Assembly: GCA_903936705.1 (NCBI GenBank)
Contig: CAIZWN010000006.1
Span: forward strand, 1-39,838
Source of the DNA: an uncultured Myxococcales bacterium
GTDB taxonomy: Bacteria; Myxococcota_A; UBA9042; DTJE01
Direction: 5' to 3'
Length of the DNA stretch: 39,838 nt
Position 1 is the stretch's first letter; each line of letters opens with the position of its first letter. The notes below the pieces were generated by a model, which was given only the letters and a program-made list of their open reading frames with translations, searched no databases and had not been told where the DNA came from. The position numbers and the translations under genes were made by a program. This document shows positions 1 to 8,502 of this stretch, in pieces.

Positions 1-821
1 AGAAGTCCTGCCAGATCGGCACCGTCTGCCGGGCGACCTTCAGAGGCGCGGGACAGCGTACTCATCGTCAGGTTGGCAAGCGCAGTCGGGGTAAGAGCGG
101 CAAATTCGCGCACATCCGGCAGGCCTCGGTCAAGGCCACGGGCCACCGCCATGAAGACAGCCTGTATCGACGAATCCTCTTCCGGCATGTCATACGGCAG
201 GCGCCCTGCAAGCAAGCGATACAGAACAACGCCAAGACTGTAAATGTCCGACCGCGGAGAGGCCTTTCTACCTTCCAGCACTTCCGGTGCCATATATGCG
301 GGAGTGCCGACAGCCTTGCCAGTCCCGGTCATCGAATTGTCGCCAAGTGTCCGGGCAAGGCCAAAGTCCAGCACCTTCACGCCGCCATCGTCCAGCAACT
401 GAATATTGCCGGGTTTGATGTCACGGTGCAGCACGGCTGGCGACTGTCTATGTGCATATCCAAGGCCCGCAGCAACCTGGCGGATAATGTTCACAGCCCG
501 CTCTGCTGACCACAGGGTGCCGTCCGCCTTCAATATCTGTTCCAGCGACTGCCCGCTCAGATACTCCATTGGCAGGTAGATCTGGCCACCTTCCAGAAAC
601 GGCGTCTGGGTGGCAACTATGTTTGAATGCTGCATCCGCGCAAGTATTGATGCTTCCTGAAGAAACCTGAGCCGGGATTCTTTGTCTTCACTGAGCTCGG
701 GCCGAATCACCTTGACTGCCCACGCCCCTGTCAGGATTTCATGCGTGGCACTATAGACCACGCCCATTCCGCCGCGGCCGACCTCCTCCAACAACGTCCA
801 TTCTCGAACGACCCTGGCCAT
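1..821 (-). CDS. Ser/Thr protein kinase, Pkn type (partial, 3' end outside window)
   Basis: The translation shows a eukaryotic-like protein kinase catalytic domain beginning almost at residue 1. Visible are the glycine loop GRGGMGVV (about residues 16-23), the ATP lysine in WAVKV, the catalytic loop HRDIKPGN, the DFG motif in VLDFGLAR and the APE motif in YMAPEVLEG, followed by the SDIYSLGVVLYRLL helix. All catalytic residues are present, so the enzyme should be active. The ATG at 819-821 has AGGAG five bases upstream, which supports this start. The reading frame runs off the left edge of the window, so any C-terminal sensor or membrane segment cannot be seen. Such Hanks-type kinases phosphorylate regulators and cell-envelope proteins and are numerous in myxobacteria. 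No partner phosphatase or FHA protein is visible, so the target is unknown. Confidence 0.93.
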   Translation of the reverse strand, partial: MARVVREWTLLEEVGRGGMGVVYSATHEILTGAWAVKVIRPELSEDKESRLRFLQEASILARMQHSNIVATQTPFLEGGQIYLPMEYLSGQSLEQILKADGTLWSAERAVNIIRQVAAGLGYAHRQSPAVLHRDIKPGNIQLLDDGGVKVLDFGLARTLGDNSMTGTGKAVGTPAYMAPEVLEGRKASPRSDIYSLGVVLYRLLAGRLPYDMPEEDSSIQAVFMAVARGLDRGLPDVREFAALTPTALANLTMSTLSRASEGRPADGADLAGL

Positions 822-974
822 TTACGCTCCTAATTCACACTGGTCGGCTCGTGGCTGGCCTGTTTACCATATTCTGGACGGAACTGCCCGACAACTTTGA
901 GACACTTGGGGTAACCCATTTTGATGTCGCTCCTCATTGCCATCCGCCGACGGGTAAGGCGGGTTGCTCGGTAA

Positions 975-1142
975 CAGTCTTCCTGCGGATGCCCTATGGC
1001 GGGTGTCTCCTGGTCCGATCTCGAGCGCGGCCTGGCTCGCGCCGTGATGGAAGGACGGCTGGACAGAGACGCTCTCCGGCGGTGCGCGGCAGAGTACGGA
1101 ACCAAGGCGACACAGTCATTCGTCCAACGGGCCACGCACTGA
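975..1142 (+). pseudogene. Remnant of AbiEi-like antitoxin (C-terminal tail)
   Basis: An in-frame stop (TAA at 972-974) is followed by an open frame ending in TGA at 1140-1142. The first ATG (996) gives 48 residues with the pattern LERGLARAVMEGRLD, then LRRCAAEYGTKATQSFV. This resembles the helical C-terminal end of AbiEi/type IV antitoxins, in which a helix rich in Arg and Ala is followed by a Y-G-x-(K/R)-A motif. The N-terminal winged-helix part is missing: the sequence before it back to the kinase start does not continue in any frame. The tail sits 10 bases before an AbiEii-like toxin start, the usual antitoxin-toxin order, and this is what makes the call more than guesswork. The similarity is read by eye and needs an HMM test. 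Confidence 0.5.
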
Positions 1143-1152
1143 CGGGGACAGG

Positions 1153-1431
1153 ATGGCGTTCATCCATCAGGAACGGGACTTTGGCGACCTCGTGCGGATC
1201 GTCGCCACCGACACGGGACTTTCTCCAGGCCTGGTCGAAAAGGACTACTGGGTCACTCATGTCCTGTGGGCCTTGCACCAGGGTGGCCTGGAGATCTGGT
1301 TCAAGGGCGGCACTTCGCTGTCCAAGGGTTTCGGCCTGATCCGGCGCTTCTCCGAGGATCTCGACCTGCGCATCGAACCGGGTGCCGACGCAGACCGAAG
1401 CCGACCTGCGATGTCCAGGCCGGGCATGTGA
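1153..1431 (+). pseudogene. Truncated AbiEii-like nucleotidyltransferase toxin (N-terminal fragment)
   Basis: The first about 77 residues match the start of the AbiEii/DUF1814 toxin family. VEKDYWVTHVLWAL is the usual N-terminal helix, WFKGGTSLSKG is the nucleotidyltransferase GGTSLSK motif, and RRFSEDLDLRI carries the S-E-D-(I/L)-D-L metal-binding motif. The family is about 270-330 residues long, but here homology stops near position 1395 and the frame closes after 92 residues with a short Arg/Pro-rich tail. The catalytic core C-terminal to the SED motif, including the conserved lysine and aspartate of motifs III-IV, is gone, so the product should be inactive. The 3' end lies 12 bases from the convergent histidine kinase stop, so the break point is around 1395-1440. 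Known AbiE systems act as bacteriostatic toxin-antitoxin or phage-abortive pairs. Confidence 0.8.
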
Positions 1432-1443
1432 CCAGGCGTCCGC

Positions 1444-2265
1444 CTACGCCGCATACACCTCGCCGCGAACCAGCGCCCCCGGCAAAGTGAAGCGAAAACA
1501 CGCGCCGTGTCCCGGTCCCAGGGAGTCCACCCGGATGCATCCTCCGTTCGACTCCACAATCCGCTTGACGATGGCCAGGCCGATGCCAGTGCCCACGGAA
1601 GCGGCGTCAAGCTTCTCGAACACGTCGAAAATCCTCCCCGTGAATCGTGCGTCGATGCCGATGCCGTTGTCCCGCACGTAGAACATTGTTTCCGCGCCCT
1701 CGGGTTCCGCCCCCATTTCGACCCGGGGCTCCGACTGGTGGCCCATGAACTTGATCGCATTCTCGACCAGGTTCTGCAGGATCTCGGACAGGCGGAACCG
1801 GTCTCCGGACAGGGGAAAATCCGGTCCCACGATCTGGACCCACACCCCTCGCTCCGCGATCGGACCGGCCAGCGTTTCGACCACCTCTGCGGCCAGTTCG
1901 TGAAGCGTGAACCTGTCGGGTGGGGCCTCGGCGCGGCCGAGCCGAGAATAGTGCAACAGGTCGTCCAGCCGCGCGACCATTTTCTCGGCTGCGGCACGCA
2001 GGTGTTTCAGGTCGCTCCGGATCCGGACCGCGTCGCCGGACGCAAGGTCCCGTTCCAAGAAACCCAGGAACGACGTAAAGGTCACGGCCGGACTTCTCAA
2101 ATCGTGGGAAGCCGTATAGTGGAAGCGCTCCAGCTCGTCGTTCTTCTGCCGAAGCTCCGCGGAGACCCTCTGTTGTTCCGCCTCCGCCCGCTTGCACCGA
2201 GTGATGTCGGTCAATCGACACCTCCCTGTGTGGACAGCGTTCACCAGGACAACCGGTGCAGGCAC
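1444..2265 (-). CDS. Sensor histidine kinase, HisKA plus HATPase core, sensor part missing
   Basis: This 273-residue frame holds a complete kinase core. The start resembles the end of a PAC domain (LTDITRCKRAEAEQ), then come a coiled-coil linker, the phospho-acceptor His54 in TASHDLRSP, the N box NLVENAIKF, the G1 box DNGIGID, the F box and the G2 box GTGIGLAI. The ATP-binding and dimerisation parts therefore look intact. The upstream sensor (PAS or GAF) that normally precedes LTDIT is absent. The frame is closed by a TGA 13 codons before the GTG used here, and no PAS-like sequence appears in the other frames upstream. The GTG has no convincing ribosome binding site. It is best read as a 5'-truncated gene next to the toxin-antitoxin scar, although a short cytoplasmic kinase cannot be excluded. 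No response regulator is adjacent. Confidence 0.75.
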   Translation of the reverse strand: MPAPVVLVNAVHTGRCRLTDITRCKRAEAEQQRVSAELRQKNDELERFHYTASHDLRSPAVTFTSFLGFLERDLASGDAVRIRSDLKHLRAAAEKMVARLDDLLHYSRLGRAEAPPDRFTLHELAAEVVETLAGPIAERGVWVQIVGPDFPLSGDRFRLSEILQNLVENAIKFMGHQSEPRVEMGAEPEGAETMFYVRDNGIGIDARFTGRIFDVFEKLDAASVGTGIGLAIVKRIVESNGGCIRVDSLGPGHGACFRFTLPGALVRGEVYAA

Positions 2266-2588
2266 CCGACAGCATTGCCGCCGGTTGAGATCCCCTTGCG
2301 GTCAGTGGCTTTACTGCCCCACGTTGCCTTCGAGAGGGCCCCAGGCGTCGCATGGCTCCCCCTTCCTGGCAACTACCAAAGCCACCAGCCCGAGAAGAAC
2401 GCCCTGCACATCGTCGTCCGAAACAACCTCCAGACTTTCCTGGCACATGGCCGGGGTGTCGGGTTCAGCCCCCTTGATATCTGGCTAACGATGACGTTTT
2501 GTGGTTGATGTATCTTACACTCCAAGCGGGGCTGTGGCGTGATGAACGGATCAGAGGAGCGACTCGTGAAAACCAGGCAATCCACGAA
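2266..2588. other. 323-base gap without a convincing gene
   Basis: Lies between the truncated histidine kinase start and the stop of the small beta-barrel gene. The open frames here on both strands are short and Arg/Pro/Cys-rich with no recognisable domain. No strong hairpin followed by a T-run is visible for the gene ending at 2589. It may contain the debris of the missing kinase sensor region, but nothing in it can be identified. Confidence 0.5.
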
Positions 2589-3224
2589 TCAGAAGCGGTA
2601 GAAAGCACCGAAGTTCAGGGACATCTGGTTTGCAGTCCCTTCGATTTCGAGATTGTTTGGACCCTTGTTGTTGGTGTAGTGGAACACCCAACCCAAGTCG
2701 AAGAAGGCCCCAAGCCCCTTCCAGAACTGATAGTTGATACCTGTCACAAGGGACAGGTTCACGCCGGCACCAGTCTTCACCCCAGCGATGGCCCTGTTCT
2801 TGAAGTCCTTATTAGGGACGGAGATAGTCAAGCCGATCGGCATCGCCAGATAGATGTATAGCTTGTCGTTCAGAAAGCCGTACTTGCCACGCACAACGGC
2901 ATCAAACTCGATCCAGGCCATACGATCAATCGCGGCCTTCCTCATGTTGTCGGTCCGCCAGAATACGAAATTGAATTTCCCGCCGACGTCCAGGTACTTG
3001 AGAACCTCGTAAAGTGCATACAGGTTCAATCCAGCAGTGACATCCAGTTCCTGCCCAGCCTGCTTGGTCCCGTTGATCTTGCCCTCTAATTCACCTGCTA
3101 CGCCCAGCGCGATGTTTCCGCCAGTCTCCAGCTTTCCGCCCATCTGGGCGCTGGCGGCACCGGGACACAGCGTCAAGACGACCACCACAATGGGAATCTG
3201 CATCCACGCAACGAAGCGATTCAT
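2589..3224 (-). CDS. Secreted outer-membrane beta-barrel protein, function unknown
   Basis: The product has 211 residues from the ATG at 3222-3224, which is preceded by a strong GGAGG. The N-terminus is a signal peptide (MNRFVAWMQIPIVVVVL, then CPGAASA, with cleavage before QMGG). The mature part alternates polar and aromatic/hydrophobic residues in short strands (for example KYLDVGGKFNFVFW and SLVTGINYQFW) and ends in FGAFYRF. A terminal phenylalanine is the typical signal for insertion of beta-barrels by the Bam complex. About 8-10 strands fit the length. There is no catalytic motif, so it is probably a small structural or porin-like outer-membrane protein. An in-frame start 12 codons further upstream is less likely because it lacks a ribosome binding site and would precede the signal peptide. 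Confidence 0.8.
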   Translation of the reverse strand: MNRFVAWMQIPIVVVVLTLCPGAASAQMGGKLETGGNIALGVAGELEGKINGTKQAGQELDVTAGLNLYALYEVLKYLDVGGKFNFVFWRTDNMRKAAIDRMAWIEFDAVVRGKYGFLNDKLYIYLAMPIGLTISVPNKDFKNRAIAGVKTGAGVNLSLVTGINYQFWKGLGAFFDLGWVFHYTNNKGPNNLEIEGTANQMSLNFGAFYRF

Positions 3225-3259
3225 GGGCTGCCTCCTGCAAGAACCTCTGGGAACGGCCA

Positions 3260-3288
3260 AAAGTAACCCTCTTCCGGAATGCTGTCAA
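3260..3288 (-). promoter_or_regulatory. Predicted sigma-70 type promoter for the 2589-3224 gene
   Basis: On the minus strand a perfect -35 box TTGACA (3283-3288) is followed after exactly 17 bases by TACTTT (3260-3265) as a weaker -10 box. It lies 35 bases before the start codon, leaving a leader of about 28 bases that contains the GGAGG ribosome binding site. The match was found by eye; only the -35 and the spacing are strong. Confidence 0.5.
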
Positions 3289-3460
3289 AGTAACGGCTGG
3301 CGGGGACAGGACAAGAAAGTTGGGATTGTTACCGGCACGTCAATACATTAGACCATCTTCAATTGACCGAAGCCTCAGACAGATCTTTCGTCGATCTCAA
3401 CGCCACACAACTGACTACATATTGCGACGCTGTAATCGGGGCCACTTGCCACTGTCGAGG

Positions 3461-4882
3461 TCAAGGGATCTGGACTGGGTCAGGAGCAGCAGCCCCAGTC
3501 TTCCCGAACAATTCGTCCAAGGTAAAACCCTGGTAGGGGTTCATTGGTATCGGCAGGCTTCCCGTGGCCAGCCAGAAGGCGCGCCGCTTGGGGGCGAAAA
3601 CGATCGAATACACGCATCCGTTGTTGGCGATCGTGCCCTGGCCGTCGAACACGTCCAGTGGAGCCATGACCTGGGTGTAGGGATTCCAGCGATCCCTGAG
3701 GACTTTCACGGCGTTCTCGAGGTCCAACTTGCCGTAGAGCGTGTCCTTGCCATCCGGCAACAGCAGTTCCTGCAATCGCATGAAACGGGTCTTGGTCGAT
3801 TTGTCCTCCGGCACCTCGATCCCGTACTGGATCATGTCGGGGACCACATAGTGGTTCGTCGCGAAGACGACGCCCTGGTCGTCGATTGCCCGCTCGCCCA
3901 TGTGGAACGCAGTCAACTCGAACACGGCGCCGGTGTCATGGTCGCCGTCCGCAAATACCAGGTTGTTGCCTACCGAACGTTCCTCCTTCTGGAACAGCGC
4001 CCTGATGTCCTCAAGGCTGGTCGCGCTGGCCAGTACCTCGTTCATCATCTGGATTTCCGAGCGACCGGCTCGCTGGTTCTCCGATGGGGCGGCATGGTTC
4101 TGGTTGGACCCGCAAGAGATGCCAGCCGCATTGATGCCGTTGTAAGTGGCGACGTTGCCGGGGAAGCCTATGACGACGTAAGGGATCCGGCCCGTCGGGT
4201 GGCGCACGATGACAACCGGGTTCTCAAGCAGGAAATCGATCTTGTCCCAGTCGAGATTGCGCCCGTGGATCAGCTCGCCTCCGCCCGCAGCATCCTTCGT
4301 CGCCTTGCCAGTCGCGATGAACTGCGAGCACGCCGTAGGCATGCCGATGTTTTCGAGGACCACGTCGCCCCAGGCCAGCGCCATGCAGCGGTTGAAGGTC
4401 CAGCCTTCCTCGCCAACTATTTCCGCCATGCCACGGCACTCGTCCAGAATGTCCGGATAGGACTGCGCGACAGCTTCCTCGATATAGCCGTTATCGGCCG
4501 CAAGTGGCTCCAGCAGGCTGAGCAATGGGTCGGTGTCCAGGAACTGCCCTCCAAGAACCAGTTCATCGTGCAGGAACTGCCCGTGCTGCCGGCCCATCTC
4601 GTAGGCCGTGCCCTTCAGGCGCAGGATCTTGATGTTTCCTCGTGTCTCGATACCAGGCTGGTAGGACGTGGCGTCCGCCCAAGGATCGACTACATCGGCA
4701 GGATTGTCCCCGTCAATGTCCGGGGAACTGTCACCAAGCACATCGACAGGGATTTCACCCGGGTCAGTCGAGGTCTCGGGAGCCACGTCAACAACGTCCT
4801 GTGCGCCAGAGTCGTTCGTGGAGGACGAACCGGAACACGCCGTCATCAAGCCAACCAGGGCAATCACAAAAACGATACGCAT
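3461..4882 (-). CDS. Lipoprotein with C45-type (acyltransferase/Ntn-hydrolase) peptidase domain
   Basis: The protein has 473 residues from the ATG at 4880-4882, preceded by GAGAGGTGAG; the GTG five codons upstream lies inside that site. A lipoprotein signal ends at Cys16 (GLMTAC). An Asp/Pro/Val-rich flexible linker (about residues 20-70) follows. The rest resembles the C45 / acyl-CoA:6-aminopenicillanate acyltransferase family. MGRQHG near residue 96 is the usual N-terminal motif. Cys185 in MPTACSQF would be the N-terminal nucleophile exposed by autocleavage. GGELIHGRNLDWD and the AAGISCGSNQNH segment are typical of the fold. The family hydrolyses or transfers acyl groups on amide bonds. Here it is predicted to be tethered to a membrane facing the periplasm or outside. 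The natural substrate is unknown. The neighbouring genes on the same strand do not reveal a pathway. Confidence 0.85.
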   Translation of the reverse strand: MRIVFVIALVGLMTACSGSSSTNDSGAQDVVDVAPETSTDPGEIPVDVLGDSSPDIDGDNPADVVDPWADATSYQPGIETRGNIKILRLKGTAYEMGRQHGQFLHDELVLGGQFLDTDPLLSLLEPLAADNGYIEEAVAQSYPDILDECRGMAEIVGEEGWTFNRCMALAWGDVVLENIGMPTACSQFIATGKATKDAAGGGELIHGRNLDWDKIDFLLENPVVIVRHPTGRIPYVVIGFPGNVATYNGINAAGISCGSNQNHAAPSENQRAGRSEIQMMNEVLASATSLEDIRALFQKEERSVGNNLVFADGDHDTGAVFELTAFHMGERAIDDQGVVFATNHYVVPDMIQYGIEVPEDKSTKTRFMRLQELLLPDGKDTLYGKLDLENAVKVLRDRWNPYTQVMAPLDVFDGQGTIANNGCVYSIVFAPKRRAFWLATGSLPIPMNPYQGFTLDELFGKTGAAAPDPVQIP

Positions 4883-4941
4883 GAACTCACCTCTCACGGG
4901 TCATGGCAACACGAAAAGACGAACCTCATGTTCGCCCTAGT

Positions 4942-5532
4942 TCACATTGGCTGACAGGACTCCAGCAACTGGCGCCTGGTCGCAGGGCAACATGGATCCG
5001 GCCCAACGTAGGTTGACCACAGGGTTTCCAGCAACGACTTTCCTGGCAACACTGCACCCATCGGTCGGCCGTCCCTGGTCGCGGTCACCCCGGTCCCGGG
5101 AACATACAGCAGTTCGACAATCGTTTCCTTTGTCACGTCGAAATCGTACATGGCTATGAACGACTCGGACTGCTGCCGATCCGCGTCCGTGGCCGAAACT
5201 GGCAGTCTTGACGAGACCATCTTGCGGACTTCGGCCTGCAGACGCTTGGCAGGCACGCTGCGAACGAACTCCATGCGCAGCAGTTTGACCTCGTCGTCCT
5301 TGATCATTCGGGCAGGGTCGCACGTGCCGCTTTCGGTATAGGCGCCCAGAACGTAGATGTCGAAGTAGTACTTTTCGCGCAAACCCACGCCATTTAGTTT
5401 CAAGGCCTTGTCGGCCCGGGTGACAGTTTCGGCCAGTTCGCGCCCGGCAATCCCCCGAGCCTCGACCCTTCCTGTGGTTACGAAGACCAACAAAAAGGCC
5501 ATAATCCAGAATTGCGCCAGAATGCGTCCCAT
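4942..5532 (-). CDS. Periplasmic chalcone isomerase-like protein
   Basis: The 196-residue product starts with a signal peptide (FWIMAFLLVFVTTGRVEA, then cleavage before RGIAG). The mature part matches the bacterial chalcone-isomerase-like family (Chalcone_3). The pattern LKLNGVGLREKYYFDIYVLGAY is the hallmark first beta-hairpin. LRMEFVRSVPAKRLQAEVRKM and FDVTKETIVELLYVPGTGVTATRDG follow, then the KSLLETLW helix. Bacterial members are not shown to isomerise chalcones and are thought to bind fatty-acid-like or other hydrophobic ligands. A C-terminal tail with PCCPATRRQLLESC adds three cysteines that could form disulfides. The gene ends 59 bases before the C45 lipoprotein and is on the same strand, so the two may be co-transcribed from the promoter near 5567-5594. 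Confidence 0.85.
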   Translation of the reverse strand: MGRILAQFWIMAFLLVFVTTGRVEARGIAGRELAETVTRADKALKLNGVGLREKYYFDIYVLGAYTESGTCDPARMIKDDEVKLLRMEFVRSVPAKRLQAEVRKMVSSRLPVSATDADRQQSESFIAMYDFDVTKETIVELLYVPGTGVTATRDGRPMGAVLPGKSLLETLWSTYVGPDPCCPATRRQLLESCQPM

Positions 5533-5566
5533 CTTTCACCCAATCGGGAGTATTTCAACCGCACGG

Positions 5567-5594
5567 ATTCTAGCCGAAAACCTGAAGCTTTGAA
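5567..5594 (-). promoter_or_regulatory. Predicted promoter for the chalcone isomerase-like gene
   Basis: The minus strand reads TTCAAA (5589-5594), a 16-base spacer and TAGAAT (5567-5572, five of six matches to TATAAT). It lies 35 bases ahead of the start codon. The 162-base region 5533-5694 is divergent with the porin-like gene, so it should also hold a plus-strand promoter, which I could not place with confidence. Confidence 0.45.
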
Positions 5595-5694
5595 GAGGGT
5601 CAACTAAACTACATTGCCTGATTTGCCCCCCTTGAACCCTGGCGCCATCTGTTGGTATGGTCACAACGCTCGACGGAAACATGGGGGGACTTCA

Positions 5695-7350
5695 ATGTCT
5701 TCGGTCACGAACCGGTCGATTCTGTTTGCTCTGGCGGCTGGCACCTTGCTGTTCCCGACGGCTGCGCTGGCCGAGATCTCGATCTCGGACATGTTCTTTC
5801 TGGGGGCCGAGTACAGGGTCCAAACTGTGTTCGTCAAACCGCTGGAATTAAATGGAACAACGGCTGCCAAGGCCTCCTATACCGAGCAACGCCTGAGGGT
5901 TGACACCGGTATCCGCGTCCCGGCGTACGGAGTTTCCCTGATCACTCAGTTCGACTTCCTTGACGGTGTGCTTTTCGGCGACAACGGCGAATGGGGAAAG
6001 AACCCGTCGCCTTCGTCGGGCCTGGGACTCACAACCAAATGGCCCAACAACGCCGGCTGGACCGTTGGACTTCTGCCCGGCAAGGACCCCCTGGACCCGG
6101 ATTCCTACGGACCAGTCCTGCGCGGGCTGGAGCCGGTCCGTATCAACCGGGCCTACGGCAAGGTGGTCCTGCCTTTCGGATTGATCCAGGTCGGGCGTCA
6201 GCCATCGTCCGCGGGCCCGGGGATGAGCATCCACGATGGATCCCGCAGCAACCGCTGGGGCGTCAGCCGCTATGCCTACTCTTCCGATCGAGTTCTCTTT
6301 GCTACGAAGATTTCGGAACTCGCACGGATGATCGCGCTGAAGAAGGACTACAAGAAAGACGTCTCGATGGACGACGGCGTATTCCTGGCACTCGCGTACG
6401 ACTGGGTGGTCAACGACAATATCACCTTGACTGGGGACGATCTGCACCAGGTTGTTGGAATGCTGCAATTCAAGGACCGTCAGGCGAAGTGGCTGGGGTC
6501 CAAGGGCAAGCGATTCGCGGCACAGGTGGCGGTCGCCAACCGGTTTGGCAAGGAGTTCGATACCAGCGTCTGGATCCTGCCAATGTCACTTGAACTGGAG
6601 GCGGGTCCGGTGCGATTCCTGGGCGAATTTTCGACACAGTTCGGCCACACCCGCGAAATCAGCGAGGGCCTTGCCGCCCTGCGTGAAGCGGACCCGGCCC
6701 GACGCAAGGTTCGCAAGCAGACCATCAGGGCTTTCGGGGGACGAGCTGTTCTGGACGTTGATGCTGGGCCGGTAACGGCGACGTTGGAATTCGACTACGC
6801 CAGTGGCGATGCCGACCCCCGTGATGAAACCCCTCTGACGACCTTCAGTTTTGCGCATGACACCAACGTGGGTCTGCTGCTGTTCGAACATGTACTGGCG
6901 TTCGAGTCGGCCCGATCGGCTGCGGTAGGTATACAGAACCTGGCCCAATTGGGTGCGAAATCGTTCCCATTGACCGAACTGTCCAGCGAGGGCCGCTTCC
7001 AGAACGGCATCGTGCTGTTCCCCCAAGTAACTTACCGTCCCCTGACGTGGCTGTCGGGACGCCTGGGCCTCATGTTTGCGTGGTCGGCGGCACCGGTTGT
7101 TGACCCAATCATGACCCTTCTGGCCGAGGATGGCGCGCGGATCGACGACGACGCGGTGAACTGGAACGGCGGCCGGCCAGGGCGGTATTACGGTACCGAA
7201 GTGGACCTGCAACTGGAGTTCAACTGGAAGGACCACTTTCTTTGGACCCTTGAAGGGGCCGTGCTTTTCCCGGGATCGGCACTGCGGGACGAAAGCGGCG
7301 ATGCCGCAAACAGCTTCCTGGTGCAGAACCGGTTCACCTTCATGTTCTGA
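5695..7350 (+). CDS. Large outer-membrane beta-barrel (porin-like) protein
   Basis: The product has 551 residues from the ATG at 5695, which follows a GGGGGG run seven bases upstream and opens a clear signal peptide (ILFALAAGTLLFPTAALA, cleavage before EISISD). The mature protein is a succession of amphipathic strands with aromatic girdles, for example WTVGLLPGK, GRYYGTEVDLQLEFNW and DHFLWTLEGAVLF, and it ends in RFTFMF with a terminal Phe, as expected for a Bam-inserted barrel. A loop with FGLIQVGRQPSSAGPGM and DGSRSNRWG is conserved-looking and may face the pore. The overall look is like the large uncharacterised barrels of myxobacteria (I suspect the TIGR04551 type but cannot confirm). The next gene starts only 24 bases after it, so the two are probably one operon. 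Confidence 0.8.
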   Translation: MSSVTNRSILFALAAGTLLFPTAALAEISISDMFFLGAEYRVQTVFVKPLELNGTTAAKASYTEQRLRVDTGIRVPAYGVSLITQFDFLDGVLFGDNGEWGKNPSPSSGLGLTTKWPNNAGWTVGLLPGKDPLDPDSYGPVLRGLEPVRINRAYGKVVLPFGLIQVGRQPSSAGPGMSIHDGSRSNRWGVSRYAYSSDRVLFATKISELARMIALKKDYKKDVSMDDGVFLALAYDWVVNDNITLTGDDLHQVVGMLQFKDRQAKWLGSKGKRFAAQVAVANRFGKEFDTSVWILPMSLELEAGPVRFLGEFSTQFGHTREISEGLAALREADPARRKVRKQTIRAFGGRAVLDVDAGPVTATLEFDYASGDADPRDETPLTTFSFAHDTNVGLLLFEHVLAFESARSAAVGIQNLAQLGAKSFPLTELSSEGRFQNGIVLFPQVTYRPLTWLSGRLGLMFAWSAAPVVDPIMTLLAEDGARIDDDAVNWNGGRPGRYYGTEVDLQLEFNWKDHFLWTLEGAVLFPGSALRDESGDAANSFLVQNRFTFMF

Positions 7351-7374
7351 CCCGGTCGGGGAAAGGGGGGCGTC

Positions 7375-8502
7375 ATGGCTATTGCGCGTAGCAAGATAGT
7401 GTTGCTGATCACAGCGATAGGGTCCTTCTGGGGAGGTGGATGCACCTACGACCCGCCGCCCGAGGTGCGCCTGGTTGCGCCTGCGGGCAATCGTTTCCTG
7501 CTGGGAGATCCGATTGTCCTGGCGATGTCGGAACCGGTCCGAACCAAGTCCGTGGAAATCCGGGTTTGGCCTGGAAAGAAGGACCTGTATGACCTTGAAG
7601 GTGTGCGGCTGCCCGAAGTGCTGCCTTTGCTGGACAGGTGCACTCCCGGGACAGACCCGTGCAAGGACGGCGTCGTCCTGACGATGGCCGAGGACCGCAA
7701 AACGGCGTCCCTGGCTGTAGCCGATGGGGCTCTGGGTCCGGAGGGACAGCCTCTGGTCCTTGAAGTGACCGGCAAGTTGCAAGACGACAAGGGCCGTCAA
7801 AAGAATGTGTCGCGATTCTTCGACTTCCAGATCGTTCGCGACATCTGGAATCCAGCGCAGGATGTCATCGAAACCGACGCTGCCAACGATGCTGCCGAAG
7901 TTGGGCCGATTCCCGTTACGGTCGCCGAAGGTCCCCACTTCTTCTTTGCCCAGTTTACCAGCCCGATAGAACTGCCCCAGCAGTTCTGGTGCGACATCCA
8001 GGTACAACCCGAAACCGGGCGATTCCTGATGATCCTGACCGATGCCGACCCGATTGACGGGGCACCGCGAAATACCAGCGACCCGACTCAATGCGTGGTC
8101 GATACCGGAGTAGAGGGGTTCATTTTTACGGTCCAGGGGTCGCTGCACCAGGATTCTGCCGATGCGGACCCAACATTCGAAGGTGAGGCGTTCACGCTGT
8201 CGCTGATGATCGGGCCGATCCTGTTCGAGCTTAGAGACGTGGTCATGCGTGGAACCGTAAGCGTCGAGGAAGGCTTGTCCCGCTGGGATGGCACCATGGC
8301 CGTTCGCGAGGTGTACTACAAGGTTGAGGACATCGAGGAATTCTACCCCCCGGATCAGGCGAACTTCCAGATGCGACAATTGCAGGTCGCACAGACCCCG
8401 GCGGTCATGGCCAAGGTCTGCGATGCGACTCCGTGTGCAGTCGTGGGCGGCTCGTGCACTCTGCCAGACGGAACGTGGCCGCTTCCAGCCTTCTGCCCGT
8501 GA
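7375..8502 (+). CDS. Lipoprotein with Ig-like domain, function unknown
   Basis: The 375-residue product has a lipoprotein signal whose cysteine is Cys23 (FWGGGC). The first about 140 residues resemble a bacterial Ig-like fold of the SbsA/Big_5 kind: VRLVAPAGNRFLLGDPIVLAMSEPV is the usual start of such domains, and a later strand reads LVLEVTGKLQDDKG. The second half, from about residue 175, is not recognised. It contains several Asp-rich loops and six or more cysteines (CDIQV, TQCVVD, CDATPCAVVGGSC), which suggests disulfides and export across the inner membrane. It follows the porin-like gene by 24 bases, and a pairing as an outer-membrane barrel with an associated surface lipoprotein is plausible. 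The function is unknown. Confidence 0.75.
   Translation: MAIARSKIVLLITAIGSFWGGGCTYDPPPEVRLVAPAGNRFLLGDPIVLAMSEPVRTKSVEIRVWPGKKDLYDLEGVRLPEVLPLLDRCTPGTDPCKDGVVLTMAEDRKTASLAVADGALGPEGQPLVLEVTGKLQDDKGRQKNVSRFFDFQIVRDIWNPAQDVIETDAANDAAEVGPIPVTVAEGPHFFFAQFTSPIELPQQFWCDIQVQPETGRFLMILTDADPIDGAPRNTSDPTQCVVDTGVEGFIFTVQGSLHQDSADADPTFEGEAFTLSLMIGPILFELRDVVMRGTVSVEEGLSRWDGTMAVREVYYKVEDIEEFYPPDQANFQMRQLQVAQTPAVMAKVCDATPCAVVGGSCTLPDGTWPLPAFCP

Noticed and set aside
3320-4954. Long open frame on the plus strand opposite the C45 lipoprotein
   Set aside because: It is antisense to a gene with signal peptide, lipobox and family motifs. Its product is His/Arg-rich without domains, as expected for shadow frames in GC-rich DNA.
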